A DNA stretch of 64,000 nt, from contig CP136063.1 of NCBI GenBank assembly GCA_032622095.1, positions 14,859,814 through 14,923,813 of the forward strand, given 5' to 3'. The notes beneath the pieces are model-generated. The model was not told where the DNA came from, made no database searches, and saw only the letters and a program-made list of their open reading frames with translations. A program made the position numbers and the translations under genes. Shown piece after piece: positions 13,644 through 28,010 of the stretch; within the stretch, counting starts at the first letter, position 1; every line of letters begins with the position of its first letter. The DNA is from Siphonodentalium dalli (taxonomy: Eukaryota > Mollusca > Scaphopoda > Gadilida > Siphonodentaliidae).

Positions 13644-13927
13644 CACTTAAACAGAGTCTTCATCAAGCTGTATACTTATATAACCCAATCCCTTAAACAG
13701 AGTCTTCATCAAACTGTATACTTATATAACCCAATCCCTTAAACAGAGTCTTCTAACATCAAGCTGTATACTTATATAACCCAATCACTTAAACAGAGTC
13801 TTCATCAAGCTGTATACTTATATAACCCAATCCCTTAAACAGAGTCTTCATCAAACTGTATACTTATATAACCCAATCCCTTAAACAGAGTCTTCTAACA
13901 TCAAGCTGTATACTTATATAACCCAAC
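13644..13927 (+). repeat. 142-bp trimer, two tandem copies
   Basis: The trimer AATCACTT S-G, AATCCCTT S-A, AATCCCTT L-G is repeated twice with no difference that I can see (C2A variants at 13,644 and 13,786). The same C2A variant also occurs at about 12,708, 20,520, 20,850, 28,464, 28,794, 29,166, 31,624, 35,666, 37,935, 59,615 and 62,273. As a variant it is dispersed; the trimer is local. Confidence 0.85.
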
Positions 13928-14687
13928 CCCTTAAACAGAGTCTTCTAACATCAAGCTGTATACTTATATAACCCAATCCCTTAAACAGAGTCTTCTAACA
14001 TCAAGCTGTATACTTATATAACCCAACCCCCTAAACAGAGTCTTCTAACATCAAGCTGTATACTTATATAACCCAATCCATTAAACAGAGTCTTCATCAA
14101 ACTGTATTCTTATATAACCCAACCCCTTAAACAGAGTCTTCATCAAGCTGTATACTTATATAACCCAATCCATTAAACAGAGTCTTCATCAAACTGTATA
14201 CTTATATAACCCAACCCCTTAAACAGAGTCTTCTAACATCAAGCTGTATACTTATATAACCCAATCCCTTAAACAGAGTCTTCATCAAGCTGTATACTTA
14301 TATAACCCAATCCATTAAACAGAGTCTTCATCAAACTGTATACTTATATAACCCAACCCCTTAAACAGAGTCTTCTAACATCAAGCTGTATACTTATATA
14401 ACCCAATCCCTTAAACAGAGTCTTCTAACATCAAGCTGTATACTTATATAACCCAATCCCTTAAACAGAGTCTTCATCAAACTGTATACTTATATAACCC
14501 AATCCCTTAAACAGAGTCTTCATCAAACTGTATACTTATATAACCCAATCCCTTAAACAGAGTCTTCATCAAACTGTATACTTATATAACCCAATCCCTT
14601 AAACAGAGTCTTCATCAAGCTGTATACTTATATAACCCAATCCATTAAACAGAGTCTTCATCAAGCTGTATACTTATATAACCCAAT

Positions 14688-16049
14688 CCATTAAACAGAG
14701 TCTTCTAACATCAAGCTGTATACTTATATAACCCAATCCATTAAACAGAGTCTTCATCAAACTGTATACTTATATAACCCAATCCATTAAACAGAGTCTT
14801 CATCAAACTGTATACTTATATAACCCAATCCCTTAAACAGAGTCTTCTAACATCAAGCTGTATACTTATATAACCCAATCCATTAAACAGAGTCTTCATC
14901 AAACTGTATACTTATATAACCCAATCCCTTAAACAGAGTCTTCATCAAACTGTATACTTATATAACCCAATCCATTAAACAGAGTCTTCATCAAGCTGTA
15001 TACTTATATAACCCAATCCCTTAAACAGAGTCTTCATCAAGCTGTATACTTATATAACCCAATCCCTTAAACAGAGTCTTCATCAAACTGTATACTTATA
15101 TAACCCAACCCCTTAAACAGAGTCTTCATCAAACTGTATACTTATATAACCCAATCTCTTAAACAGAGTCTTCATCAAGCTGTATACTTATATAACCCAA
15201 TCCCTTAAACAGAGTCTTCTAACATCAAGCTGTATACTTATATAACCCAATCCCTTAAACAGAGTCTTCATCAAGCTGTATACTTATATAACCCAATCCC
15301 TTAAACAGAGTCTTCATCAAACTGTATACTTATATAACCCAATCCCTTAAACAGAGTCTTCTAACATCAAACTGTATACTTATATAACCCAACCCCTTAA
15401 ACAGAGTCTTCATCAAACTGTATACTTATATAACCCAATCTCTTAAACAGAGTCTTCTAACATCAAGCTGTATACTTATATAACCCAATCTCTTAAACAG
15501 AGTCTTCATCAAGCTGTATACTTATATAACCCAATCCATTAAACAGAGTCTTCATCAAACTGTATACTTATATAACCCAATCCATTAAACAGAGTCTTCA
15601 TCAAACTGTATACTTATATAACCCAATCCATTAAACAGAGTCTTCATCAAGCTGTATACTTATATAACCCAATCCATTAAACAGAGTCTTCATCAAACTG
15701 TATACTTATATAACCCAATCCATTAAACAGAGTCTTCATCAAGCTGTATACTTATATAACCCAATCCATTAAACAGAGTCTTCATCAAGCTGTATACTTA
15801 TATAACCCAATCCATTAAACAGAGTCTTCATCAAACTGTATACTTATATAACCCAATCCCTTAAACAGAGTCTTCATCAAGCTGTATACTTATATAACCC
15901 AATCCATTAAACAGAGTCTTCTAACATCAAGCTGTATACTTATATAACCCAATCCCTTAAACAGAGTCTTCTAACATCAAACTGTATACTTATATAACCC
16001 AATCCTTTAAACAGAGTCTTCATCAAGCTGTATACTTATATAACCCAAT
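14688..16049 (+). repeat. Long-range duplication, copy 2
   Basis: It corresponds to 10,874-12,561 with seven monomers fewer (see that entry). At 15,536-15,857 it keeps the distinctive run of seven consecutive AATCCATT short monomers with base-24 pattern A A G A G G A, the same as from 12,048. After CCTTT at 16,004 the two copies diverge. About 2.1 kb of unrelated class order lies between the end of copy 1 and the start of copy 2. Confidence 0.84.
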
Positions 16050-16717
16050 CCCTTAAACAGAGTCTTCATCAAACTGTATACTTATATAACCCAATCCCTT
16101 AAACAGAGTCTTCTAACATCAAACTGTATACTTATATAACCCAATCCCTTAAACAGAGTCTTCTAACATCAAGCTGTATACTTATATAACCCAATCCCTT
16201 AAACAGAGTCTTCATCAAACTGTATACTTATATAACCCAATCCCTTAAACAGAGTCTTCTAACATCAAGCTGTATACTTATATAACCCAATCCCTTAAAC
16301 AGAGTCTTCTAACATCAAGCTGTATACTTATATAACCCAATCCATTAAACAGAGTCTTCATCAAACTGTATACTTATATAACCCAATCCCTTAAACAGAG
16401 TCTTCTAACATCAAGCTGTATACTTATATAACCCAATACCTTAAACAGAGTCTTCATCAAGCTGTATACTTATATAACCCAATCCCTTAAACAGAGTCTT
16501 CATCAAGCTGTATACTTATATAACCCAATCCCTTAAACAGAGTCTTCATCAAACTGTATACTTATATAACCCAATCCCTTAAACAGAGTCTTCATCAAGC
16601 TGTATACTTATATAACCCAATCCCTTAAACAGAGTCTTCTAACATCAAGCTGTATACTTATATAACCCAACCCCGTAAACAGAGTCTTCATCAAACTGTA
16701 TACTTATATAACCCAAT

Positions 16718-17845
16718 CCCTAAAACAGAGTCTTCATCAAGCTGTATACTTATATAACCCAATCCATTAAACAGAGTCTTCATCAAACTGTATACTTATA
16801 TAACCCAATCCCTTAAACAGAGTCTTCATCAAACTGTATACTTATATAACCCAATCCATTAAACAGAGTCTTCTAACATCAAGCTGTATACTTATATAAC
16901 CCAATCCCTTAAACAGAGTCTTCTAACATCAAGCTGTATACTTATATAACCCAACCCCTTAAACAGAGTCTTCATCAAACTGTATACTTATATAACCCAA
17001 TCCCTTAAACAGAGTCTTCATCAAGCTGTATACTTATATAACCCAACCCCTTAAACAGAGTCTTCATCAAACTGTATACTTATATAACCCAATCCCTAAA
17101 ACAGAGTCTTCATCAAGCTGTATACTTATATAACCCAATCCATTAAACAGAGTCTTCATCAAACTGTATACTTATATAACCCAATCCCTTAAACAGAGTC
17201 TTCATCAAACTGTATACTTATATAACCCAATCCATTAAACAGAGTCTTCTAACATCAAGCTGTATACTTATATAACCCAATCCCTTAAACAGAGTCTTCT
17301 AACATCAAGCTGTATACTTATATAACCCAACCCCTTAAACAGAGTCTTCATCAAACTGTATACTTATATAACCCAACCCCTTAAACAGAGTCTTCATCAA
17401 ACTGTATACTTATATAACCCAATCCCTTAAACAGAGTCTTCATCAAGCTGTATACTTATATAACCCAACCCCTTAAACAGAGTCTTCATCAAACTGTATA
17501 CTTATATAACCCAATCCCTAAAACAGAGTCTTCATCAAGCTGTATACTTATATAACCCAATCCATTAAACAGAGTCTTCATCAAACTGTATACTTATATA
17601 ACCCAATCCCTTAAACAGAGTCTTCATCAAACTGTATACTTATATAACCCAATCCATTAAACAGAGTCTTCTAACATCAAGCTGTATACTTATATAACCC
17701 AATCCCTTAAACAGAGTCTTCTAACATCAAGCTGTATACTTATATAACCCAACCCCTTAAACAGAGTCTTCATCAAACTGTATACTTATATAACCCAATC
17801 CCTTAAACAGAGTCTTCATCAAGCTGTATACTTATATAACCCAAT
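16718..17845 (+). repeat. Triplicated 8/9-mer (376, 422, 330 bp)
   Basis: CCCTAAAACAG marks three starts at 16,718, 17,094 and 17,516. The unit is CCCTAAA S-G, AATCCATT S-A, S-A, AATCCATT L-G, L-G, AACCCCTT S-A, S-G, AACCCCTT S-A (376 bp). Copy 2 has one extra AACCCCTT S-A (422 bp); copy 3 lacks the last AACCCCTT (330 bp). A rare CCCCGTAAAC (T5G) lies just upstream near 16,671 and is not in the copies. This is a clear case of homologous units varying by whole monomers. Confidence 0.9.
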
Positions 17846-20800
17846 CCATTAAACAGAGTCTTCATCAAACTGTATACTTATATAACCCAATCCCTTAAAC
17901 AGAGTCTTCTAACATCAAGCTGTATACTTATATAACCCAATCCCTTAAACAGAGTCTTCTAACATCAAGCTGTATACTTATATAACCCAATCCCTTAAAC
18001 AGAGTCTTCATCAAGCTGTATACTTATATAACCCAATCCCTTAAACAGAGTCTTCTAACATCAAACTGTATACTTATATAACCCAATCCATTAAACAGAG
18101 TCTTCATCAAACTGTATACTTATATAACCCAATCCATTAAACAGAGTCTTCTAACATCAAGCTGTATACTTATATAACCCAATCCCTTAAACAGAGTCTT
18201 CTAACATCAAGCTGTATACTTATATAACCCAATCCCTTAAACAGAGTCTTCATCAAGCTGTATACTTATATAACCCAATCCATTAAACAGAGTCTTCATC
18301 AAACTGTATACTTATATAACCCAATCCCTTAAACAGAGTCTTCTAACATCAAGCTGTATACTTATATAACCCAATCCCTTAAACAGAGTCTTCATCAAGC
18401 TGTATACTTATATAACCCAATCCATTAAACAGAGTCTTCATCAAACTGTATACTTATATAACCCAATCCCTTAAACAGAGTCTTCTAACATCAAGCTGTA
18501 TACTTATATAACCCAATCCATTAAACAGAGTCTTCATCAAACTGTATACTTATATAACCCAATCCATTAAACAGAGTCTTCATCAAACTGTATACTTATA
18601 TAACCCAATCCATTAAACAGAGTCTTCATCAAACTGTATACTTATATAACCCAATCCATTAAACAGAGTCTTCATCAAGCTGTATACTTATATAACCCAA
18701 TCCCTTAAACAGAGTCTTCATCAAGCTGTATACTTATATAACCCAATCCCTTAAACAGAGTCTTCTAACATCAAGCTGTATACTTATATAACCCAATCCC
18801 TTAAACAGAGTCTTCATCAAGCTGTATACTTATATAACCCAATCCCTTAAACAGAGTCTTCTAACATCAAACTGTATACTTATATAACCCAATCCCTTAA
18901 ACAGAGTCTTCATCAAGCTGTATACTTATATAACCCAATCCCTTAAACAGAGTCTTCATCAAGCTGTATACTTATATAACCCAATCCCTTAAACAGAGTC
19001 TTCATCAAGCTGTATACTTATATAACCCAATCCCTTAAACAGAGTCTTCATCAAACTGTATACTTATATAACCCAATCCCTTAAACAGAGTCTTCATCAA
19101 ACTGTATACTTATATAACCCAATCCCTTAAACAGAGTCTTCATCAAACTGTATACTTATATAACCCAATCCCTTAAACAGAGTCTTCATCAAGCTGTATA
19201 CTTATATAACCCAATCCCTTAAACAGAGTCTTCATCAAGCTGTATACTTATATAACCCAATCCCTTAAACAGAGTCTTCATCAAGCTGTATACTTATATA
19301 ACCCAACCCCCTAAACAGAGTCTTCATCAAACTGTATACTTATATAACCCAATCCCTTAAACAGAGTCTTCATCAAACTGTATACTTATATAACCCAATC
19401 CCTTAAACAGAGTCTTCATCAAGCTGTATACTTATATAACCCAATCCCTTAAACAGAGTCTTCATCAAGCTGTATACTTATATAACCCAATCCCTTAAAC
19501 AGAGTCTTCTAACATCAAGCTGTATACTTATATAACCCAATCCCTTAAACAGAGTCTTCATCAAGCTGTATACTTATATAACCCAATCCCTTAAACAGAG
19601 TCTTCTAACATCAAACTGTATACTTATATAACCCAATCCCTTAAACAGAGTCTTCATCAAGCTGTATACTTATATAACCCAATCCCTTAAACAGAGTCTT
19701 CATCAAGCTGTATACTTATATAACCCAATCCCTTAAACAGAGTCTTCATCAAACTGTATACTTATATAACCCAACCCCTTAAACAGAGTCTTCATCAAAC
19801 TGTATACTTATATAACCCAATCCCTTAAACAGAGTCTTCATCAAGCTGTATACTTATATAACCCAATCCCTTAAACAGAGTCTTCATCAAACTGTATACT
19901 TATATAACCCAATCCCTTAAACAGAGTCTTCATCAAGCTGTATACTTATATAACCCAATCCCTTAAACAGAGTCTTCATCAAGCTGTATACTTATATAAC
20001 CCAATCCCTTAAACAGAGTCTTCATCAAGCTGTATACTTATATAACCCAATCCATTAAACAGAGTCTTCATCAAGCTGTATACTTATATAACCCAATCCC
20101 TTAAACAGAGTCTTCTAACATCAAACTGTATACTTATATAACCCAATCCCTTAAACAGAGTCTTCATCAAGCTGTATACTTATATAACCCAATCCCTTAA
20201 ACAGAGTCTTCTAACATCAAACTGTATACTTATATAACCCAATCCATTAAACAGAGTCTTCATCAAGCTGTATACTTATATAACCCAATCCCTTAAACAG
20301 AGTCTTCATCAAGCTGTATACTTATATAACCCAATCCCTTAAACAGAGTCTTCATCAAGCTGTATACTTATATAACCCAATCCATTAAACAGAGTCTTCA
20401 TCAAGCTGTATACTTATATAACCCAATCCATTAAACAGAGTCTTCATCAAGCTGTATACTTATATAACCCAATCCATTAAACAGAGTCTTCATCAAGCTG
20501 TATACTTATATAACCCAATCACTTAAACAGAGTCTTCATCAAGCTGTATACTTATATAACCCAACCCCTTAAACAGAGTCTTCTAACATCAAACTGTATA
20601 CTTATATAACCCAATCCCTTAAACAGAGTCTTCATCAAACTGTATACTTATATAACCCAATCCATTAAACAGAGTCTTCATCAAGCTGTATACTTATATA
20701 ACCCAATCCATTAAACAGAGTCTTCATCAAGCTGTATACTTATATAACCCAATCCATTAAACAGAGTCTTCTAACATCAAGCTGTATACTTATATAACCC

Positions 20801-21977
20801 AATCAATTAAACAGAGTCTTCATCAAGCTGTATACTTATATAACCCAATCACTTAAACAGAGTCTTCATCAAGCTGTATACTTATATAACCCAATCCCTT
20901 AAACAGAGTCTTCATCAAGCTGTATACTTATATAACCCAATCCATTAAACAGAGTCTTCTAACATCAAGCTGTATACTTATATAACCCAATCCCTTAAAC
21001 AGAGTCTTCTAACATCAAGCTGTATACTTATATAACCCAATCCCTTAAACAGAGTCTTCATCAAACTGTATACTTATATAACCCAATCCCTTAAACAGAG
21101 TCTTCATCAAGCTGTATACTTATATAACCCAATCCCTTAAACAGAGTCTTCATCAAGCTGTATACTTATATAACCCAATCCCTTAAACAGAGTCTTCATC
21201 AAACTGTATACTTATATAACCCAACCCCTTAAACAGAGTCTTCATCAAGCTGTATACTTATATAACCCAATCCATTAAACAGAGTCTTCATCAAGCTGTA
21301 TACTTATATAACCCAATCCATTAAACAGAGTCTTCATCAAGCTGTATACTTATATAACCCAATCCCTTAAACAGAGTCTTCATCAAGCTGTATACTTATA
21401 TAACCCAATCCCTTAAACAGAGTCTTCATCAAGCTGTATACTTATATAACCCAATCCCTTAAACAGAGTCTTCATCAAGCTGTATACTTATATAACCCAA
21501 TCCATTAAACAGAGTCTTCATCAAACTGTATACTTATATAACCCAATCCCTTAAACAGAGTCTTCATCAAGCTGTATACTTATATAACCCAATCCCTTAA
21601 ACAGAGTCTTCTAACATCAAGCTGTATACTTATATAACCCAATCCCTTAAACAGAGTCTTCATCAAACTGTATACTTATATAACCCAATCCCTTAAACAG
21701 AGTCTTCATCAAACTGTATACTTATATAACCCAATCCCTTAAACAGAGTCTTCATCAAACTGTATACTTATATAACCCAATCCCTTAAACAGAGTCTTCT
21801 AACATCAAGCTGTATACTTATATAACCCAATCCATTAAACAGAGTCTTCATCAAACTGTATACTTATATAACCCAATCCATTAAACAGAGTCTTCTAACA
21901 TCAAACTGTATACTTATATAACCCAATCCCTTAAACAGAGTCTTCTAACATCAAGCTGTATACTTATATAACCCAGT

Positions 21978-22545
21978 CCATTAAACAGAGTCTTCTAACA
22001 TCAAGCTGTATACTTATATAACCCAATCTCTTAAACAGAGTCTTCATCAAACTGTATACTTATATAACCCAATCCCTTAAACAGAGTCTTCATCAAGCTG
22101 TATACTTATATAACCCAACCCCTTAAACAGAGTCTTCTAACATCAAGCTGTATACTTATATAACCCAACCCCTTAAACAGAGTCTTCATCAAACTGTATA
22201 CTTATATAACCCAATCCCTTAAACAGAGTCTTCATCAAACTGTATACTTATATAACCCAGTCCATTAAACAGAGTCTTCTAACATCAAGCTGTATACTTA
22301 TATAACCCAATCTCTTAAACAGAGTCTTCATCAAACTGTATACTTATATAACCCAATCCCTTAAACAGAGTCTTCATCAAGCTGTATACTTATATAACCC
22401 AACCCCTTAAACAGAGTCTTCTAACATCAAGCTGTATACTTATATAACCCAACCCCTTAAACAGAGTCTTCATCAAACTGTATACTTATATAACCCAATC
22501 CCTTAAACAGAGTCTTCATCAAACTGTATACTTATATAACCCAAC
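21978..22545 (+). repeat. 284-bp 6-mer, two tandem copies
   Basis: The rare A45G variant CCCAGTCCATT (G at 21,976 and 22,260) precedes each copy. The order in both is AATCCATT-type L-G, AATCTCTT S-A, S-G, AACCCCTT L-G, AACCCCTT S-A, S-A. Four short and two long monomers give 284 bp exactly. I see no difference between the copies. Confidence 0.92.
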
Positions 22546-22595
22546 CCCTTAAACAGAGTCTTCTAACATCAAGCTGTATACTTATATAACCCAAT

Positions 22596-24583
22596 CCCTT
22601 AAACAGAGTCTTCATCAAACTGTATACTTATATAACCCAATCCCTTAAACAGAGTCTTCATCAAGCTGTATACTTATATAACCCAATCCCTTAAACAGAG
22701 TCTTCATCAAGCTGTATACTTATATAACCCAATCTCTTAAACAGAGTCTTCATCAAACTGTATACTTATATAACCCAACCCATTAAACAGAGTCTTCATC
22801 AAACTGTATACTTATATAACCCAACCCCTTAAACAGAGTCTTCATCAAACTGTATACTTATATAACCCAATCCCTTAAACAGAGTCTTCATCAAACTGTA
22901 TACTTATATAACCCAATCTCTTAAACAGAGTCTTCTAACATCAAACTGTATACTTATATAACCCAATCTCTTAAACAGAGTCTTCTAACATCAAGCTGTA
23001 TACTTATATAACCCAATCCCTTAAACAGAGTCTTCTAACATCAAACTGTATACTTATATAACCCAATCCCTTAAACAGAGTCTTCATCAAGCTGTATACT
23101 TATATAACCCAATCTCTTAAACAGAGTCTTCATCAAACTGTATACTTATATAACCCAACCCATTAAACAGAGTCTTCATCAAACTGTATACTTATATAAC
23201 CCAACCCCTTAAACAGAGTCTTCATCAAACTGTATACTTATATAACCCAACCCCTTAAACAGAGTCTTCATCAAACTGTATACTTATATAACCCAATCCC
23301 TTAAACAGAGTCTTCATCAAACTGTATACTTATATAACCCAATCTCTTAAACAGAGTCTTCTAACATCAAACTGTATACTTATATAACCCAATCCCTTAA
23401 ACAGAGTCTTCTAACATCAAACTGTATACTTATATAACCCAATCCCTTAAACAGAGTCTTCATCAAGCTGTATACTTATATAACCCAATCCCTTAAACAG
23501 AGTCTTCTAACATCAAACTGTATACTTATATAACCCAATCCCTTAAACAGAGTCTTCATCAAGCTGTATACTTATATAACCCAATCTCTTAAACAGAGTC
23601 TTCATCAAACTGTATACTTATATAACCCAACCCATTAAACAGAGTCTTCATCAAACTGTATACTTATATAACCCAACCCCTTAAACAGAGTCTTCATCAA
23701 ACTCTATACTTATATAACCCAATCCCTTAAACAGAGTCTTCATCAAACTGTATACTTATATAACCCAATCTCTTAAACAGAGTCTTCTAACATCAAGCTG
23801 TATACTTATATAACCCAATCCCTTAAACAGAGTCTTCTAACATCAAACTGTATACTTATATAACCCAATCCCTTAAACAGAGTCTTCATCAAGCTGTATA
23901 CTTATATAACCCAATCCATTAAACAGAGTCTTCTAACATCAAGCTGTATACTTATATAACCCAATCCCTTAAACAGAGTCTTCATCAAGCTGTATACTTA
24001 TATAACCCAATCCCTTAAACAGAGTCTTCTAACATCAAGCTGTATACTTATATAACCCAATCCATTAAACAGAGTCTTCTAACATCAAACTGTATACTTA
24101 TATAACCCAATCCATTAAACAGAGTCTTCATCAAACTGTATACTTATATAACCCAATCCATTAAACAGAGTCTTCATCAAGCTGTATACTTATATAACCC
24201 AATCCCTTAAACAGAGTCTTCATCAAACTGTATACTTATATAACCCAATCCCTTAAACAGAGTCTTCTAACATCAAGCTGTATACTTATATAACCCAATC
24301 CATTAAACAGAGTCTTCATCAAGCTGTATACTTATATAACCCAATCCCTTAAACAGAGTCTTCATCAAGCTGTATACTTATATAACCCAATCCATTAAAC
24401 AGAGTCTTCTAACATCAAGCTGTATACTTATATAACCCAATCCCTTAAACAGAGTCTTCATCAAGCTGTATACTTATATAACCCAATCCATTAAACAGAG
24501 TCTTCTAACATCAAACTGTATACTTATATAACCCAATCCCTTAAACAGAGTCTTCATCAAGCTGTATACTTATATAACCCAAT
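22596..24583 (+). repeat. 42-monomer higher-order repeat, copy 1 (1,988 bp)
   Basis: I listed all 42 monomers: 28 short and 14 long, giving 1,988 bp. The private variant AACCCATT (C3A on an AACCCC background) occurs at 22,777, 23,157 and 23,629, giving internal sub-periods of 380 bp (8 monomers) and 472 bp (10 monomers). Each of the three is flanked by AATCTCTT S-A before and AACCCCTT S-A after, so the 42-mer was itself partly built from repeated 8-10-mers. A unique ACTCTATAC (G27C) lies at 23,701. The adjacent copy 2 repeats all of these at +1,988. Confidence 0.95.
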
Positions 24584-26429
24584 CCCTTAAACAGAGTCTT
24601 CATCAAACTGTATACTTATATAACCCAATCCCTTAAACAGAGTCTTCATCAAGCTGTATACTTATATAACCCAATCCCTTAAACAGAGTCTTCATCAAGC
24701 TGTATACTTATATAACCCAATCTCTTAAACAGAGTCTTCATCAAACTGTATACTTATATAACCCAACCCATTAAACAGAGTCTTCATCAAACTGTATACT
24801 TATATAACCCAACCCCTTAAACAGAGTCTTCATCAAACTGTATACTTATATAACCCAATCCCTTAAACAGAGTCTTCATCAAACTGTATACTTATATAAC
24901 CCAATCTCTTAAACAGAGTCTTCTAACATCAAACTGTATACTTATATAACCCAATCTCTTAAACAGAGTCTTCTAACATCAAGCTGTATACTTATATAAC
25001 CCAATCCCTTAAACAGAGTCTTCTAACATCAAACTGTATACTTATATAACCCAATCCCTTAAACAGAGTCTTCATCAAGCTGTATACTTATATAACCCAA
25101 TCTCTTAAACAGAGTCTTCATCAAACTGTATACTTATATAACCCAACCCATTAAACAGAGTCTTCATCAAACTGTATACTTATATAACCCAACCCCTTAA
25201 ACAGAGTCTTCATCAAACTGTATACTTATATAACCCAACCCCTTAAACAGAGTCTTCATCAAACTGTATACTTATATAACCCAATCCCTTAAACAGAGTC
25301 TTCATCAAACTGTATACTTATATAACCCAATCTCTTAAACAGAGTCTTCTAACATCAAACTGTATACTTATATAACCCAATCCCTTAAACAGAGTCTTCT
25401 AACATCAAACTGTATACTTATATAACCCAATCCCTTAAACAGAGTCTTCATCAAGCTGTATACTTATATAACCCAATCCCTTAAACAGAGTCTTCTAACA
25501 TCAAACTGTATACTTATATAACCCAATCCCTTAAACAGAGTCTTCATCAAGCTGTATACTTATATAACCCAATCTCTTAAACAGAGTCTTCATCAAACTG
25601 TATACTTATATAACCCAACCCATTAAACAGAGTCTTCATCAAACTGTATACTTATATAACCCAACCCCTTAAACAGAGTCTTCATCAAACTCTATACTTA
25701 TATAACCCAATCCCTTAAACAGAGTCTTCATCAAACTGTATACTTATATAACCCAATCTCTTAAACAGAGTCTTCTAACATCAAGCTGTATACTTATATA
25801 ACCCAATCCCTTAAACAGAGTCTTCTAACATCAAACTGTATACTTATATAACCCAATCCCTTAAACAGAGTCTTCATCAAGCTGTATACTTATATAACCC
25901 AATCCATTAAACAGAGTCTTCTAACATCAAGCTGTATACTTATATAACCCAATCCCTTAAACAGAGTCTTCATCAAGCTGTATACTTATATAACCCAATC
26001 CCTTAAACAGAGTCTTCTAACATCAAGCTGTATACTTATATAACCCAATCCATTAAACAGAGTCTTCTAACATCAAACTGTATACTTATATAACCCAATC
26101 CATTAAACAGAGTCTTCATCAAACTGTATACTTATATAACCCAATCCATTAAACAGAGTCTTCATCAAGCTGTATACTTATATAACCCAATCCCTTAAAC
26201 AGAGTCTTCATCAAGCTGTATACTTATATAACCCAATCCATTAAACAGAGTCTTCTAACATCAAGCTGTATACTTATATAACCCAATCCCTTAAACAGAG
26301 TCTTCATCAAGCTGTATACTTATATAACCCAATCCATTAAACAGAGTCTTCTAACATCAAACTGTATACTTATATAACCCAATCCCTTAAACAGAGTCTT
26401 CATCAAGCTGTATACTTATATAACCCAAT
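24584..26429 (+). repeat. 42-monomer higher-order repeat, copy 2 (1,846 bp)
   Basis: AACCCATT recurs at 24,765, 25,145 and 25,617 and ACTCTATAC at 25,689, all exactly 1,988 bp after copy 1. The class order is unchanged for the first 34 monomers (to about 26,191). Three monomers present in copy 1 (24,204-24,345, 142 bp) are then missing, after which the order resumes to the end at 26,429. The following monomers only partly resemble a third copy and switch to AACCTCTT. The lack of other differences suggests a recent tandem duplication followed by one deletion, or an insertion in copy 1. Confidence 0.94.
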
Positions 26430-26609
26430 CCCTTAAACAGAGTCTTCATCAAACTGTATACTTATATAACCCAATCCCTTAAACAGAGTCTTCATCAAAC
26501 TGTATACTTATATAACCCAATCCCTTAAACAGAGTCTTCATCAAGCTGTATACTTATATAACCCAATCCCTTAAACAGAGTCTTCATCAAGCTGTATACT
26601 TATATAACC

Positions 26610-27232
26610 CAACCTCTTAAACAGAGTCTTCATCAAGCTGTATACTTATATAACCCAACCTCTTAAACAGAGTCTTCATCAAACTGTATACTTATATAAC
26701 ACAATCCCTTAAACAGAGTCTTCTAACATCAAGCTGTATACTTATATAACCCAATCCCTTAAACAGAGTCTTCATCAAGCTGTATACTTATATAACCCAA
26801 TCCCTTAAACAGAGTCTTCATCAAACTGTATACTTATATAACCCAATCCCTTAAACAGAGTCTTCTAACATCAAGCTGTATACTTATATAACCCAATCCC
26901 TTAAACAGAGTCTTCATCAAGCTGTATACTTATATAACCCAATCCCTTAAACAGAGTCTTCATCAAGCTGTATACTTATATAACCCAATCCCTTAAACAG
27001 AGTCTTCTAACATCAAACTGTATACTTATATAACCCAATCCCTTAAACAGAGTCTTCATCAAGCTGTATACTTATATAACCCAATCCCTTAAACAGAGTC
27101 TTCATCAAACTGTATACTTATATAACCCAACCTCTTAAACAGAGTCTTCATCAAGCTGTATACTTATATAACCCAATCCCTTAAACAGAGTCTTCATCAA
27201 ACTGTATACTTATATAACCCAACCTCTTAAAC
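26610..27232 (+). repeat. Variant cluster AACCTCTT
   Basis: C2T on the T46C background (AACCTCTT) occurs near 26,613, 26,659, 27,131 and 27,223 and nowhere else that I saw. The spacings are 46, 472 and 92 bp. A C42A unit (ATAACACAAT) lies near 26,700. The cluster sits where the 42-mer pattern breaks down. Confidence 0.82.
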
Positions 27233-27850
27233 AGAGTCTTCATCAAGCTGTATACTTATATAACCCAATCCCTTAAACAGAGTCTTCATCAAGCTGTATA
27301 CTTATATAACCCAATCCATTAAACAGAGTCTTCTAACATCAAGCTGTATACTTATATAACCCAATCCATTAAACAGAGTCTTCTAACATCAAACTGTATA
27401 CTTATATAACCCAATCCCTTAAACAGAGTCTTCTAACATCAAGCTGTATACTTATATAACCCAATCCCTTAAACAGAGTCTTCTAACATCAAGCTGTATA
27501 CTTATATAACCCAATCTCTTAAACAGAGTCTTCATCAAGCTGTATACTTATATAACCCAATCCATTAAACAGAGTCTTCTAACATCAAGCTGTATACTTA
27601 TATAACCCAACCCCTTAAACAGAGTCTTCTAACATCAAGCTGTATACTTATATAACCCAATCCCTTAAACAGAGTCTTCTAACATCAAGCTGTATACTTA
27701 TATAACCCAATCTCTTAAACAGAGTCTTCATCAAACTGTATACTTATATAACCCAATCCCTTAAACAGAGTCTTCTAACATCAAGCTGTATACTTATATA
27801 ACCCAATCCATTAAACAGAGTCTTCATCAAGCTGTATACTTATATAACCC

Positions 27851-28010
27851 AACCCCTTAAACAGTGTCTTCTAACATCAAGCTGTATACTTATATAACCC
27901 AATCCCTTAAACAGAGTCTTCTAACATCAAGCTGTATACTTATATAACCCAACCCCTTAAACAGTGTCTTCATCAAGCTGTATACTTATATAACCCAATC
28001 TCTTAAACAG
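27851..28010 (+). repeat. Two monomers with ACAGTGTCTT, 100 bp apart
   Basis: A12T gives ACAGTGTC at 27,861 and 27,961, two long monomers apart, both on an AACCCCTT background. The first carrier is long and the second is short, so the same private base is found with both length forms. A third ACAGTG is far away near 47,137. Confidence 0.8.

Noticed and set aside
20520-20890. 330-bp higher-order unit between two AATCACTT monomers
   Set aside because: The spacing is a whole number of monomers and the upstream AATCCATT S-G runs are alike, but the order after each marker differs, so I could not support a repeated unit.
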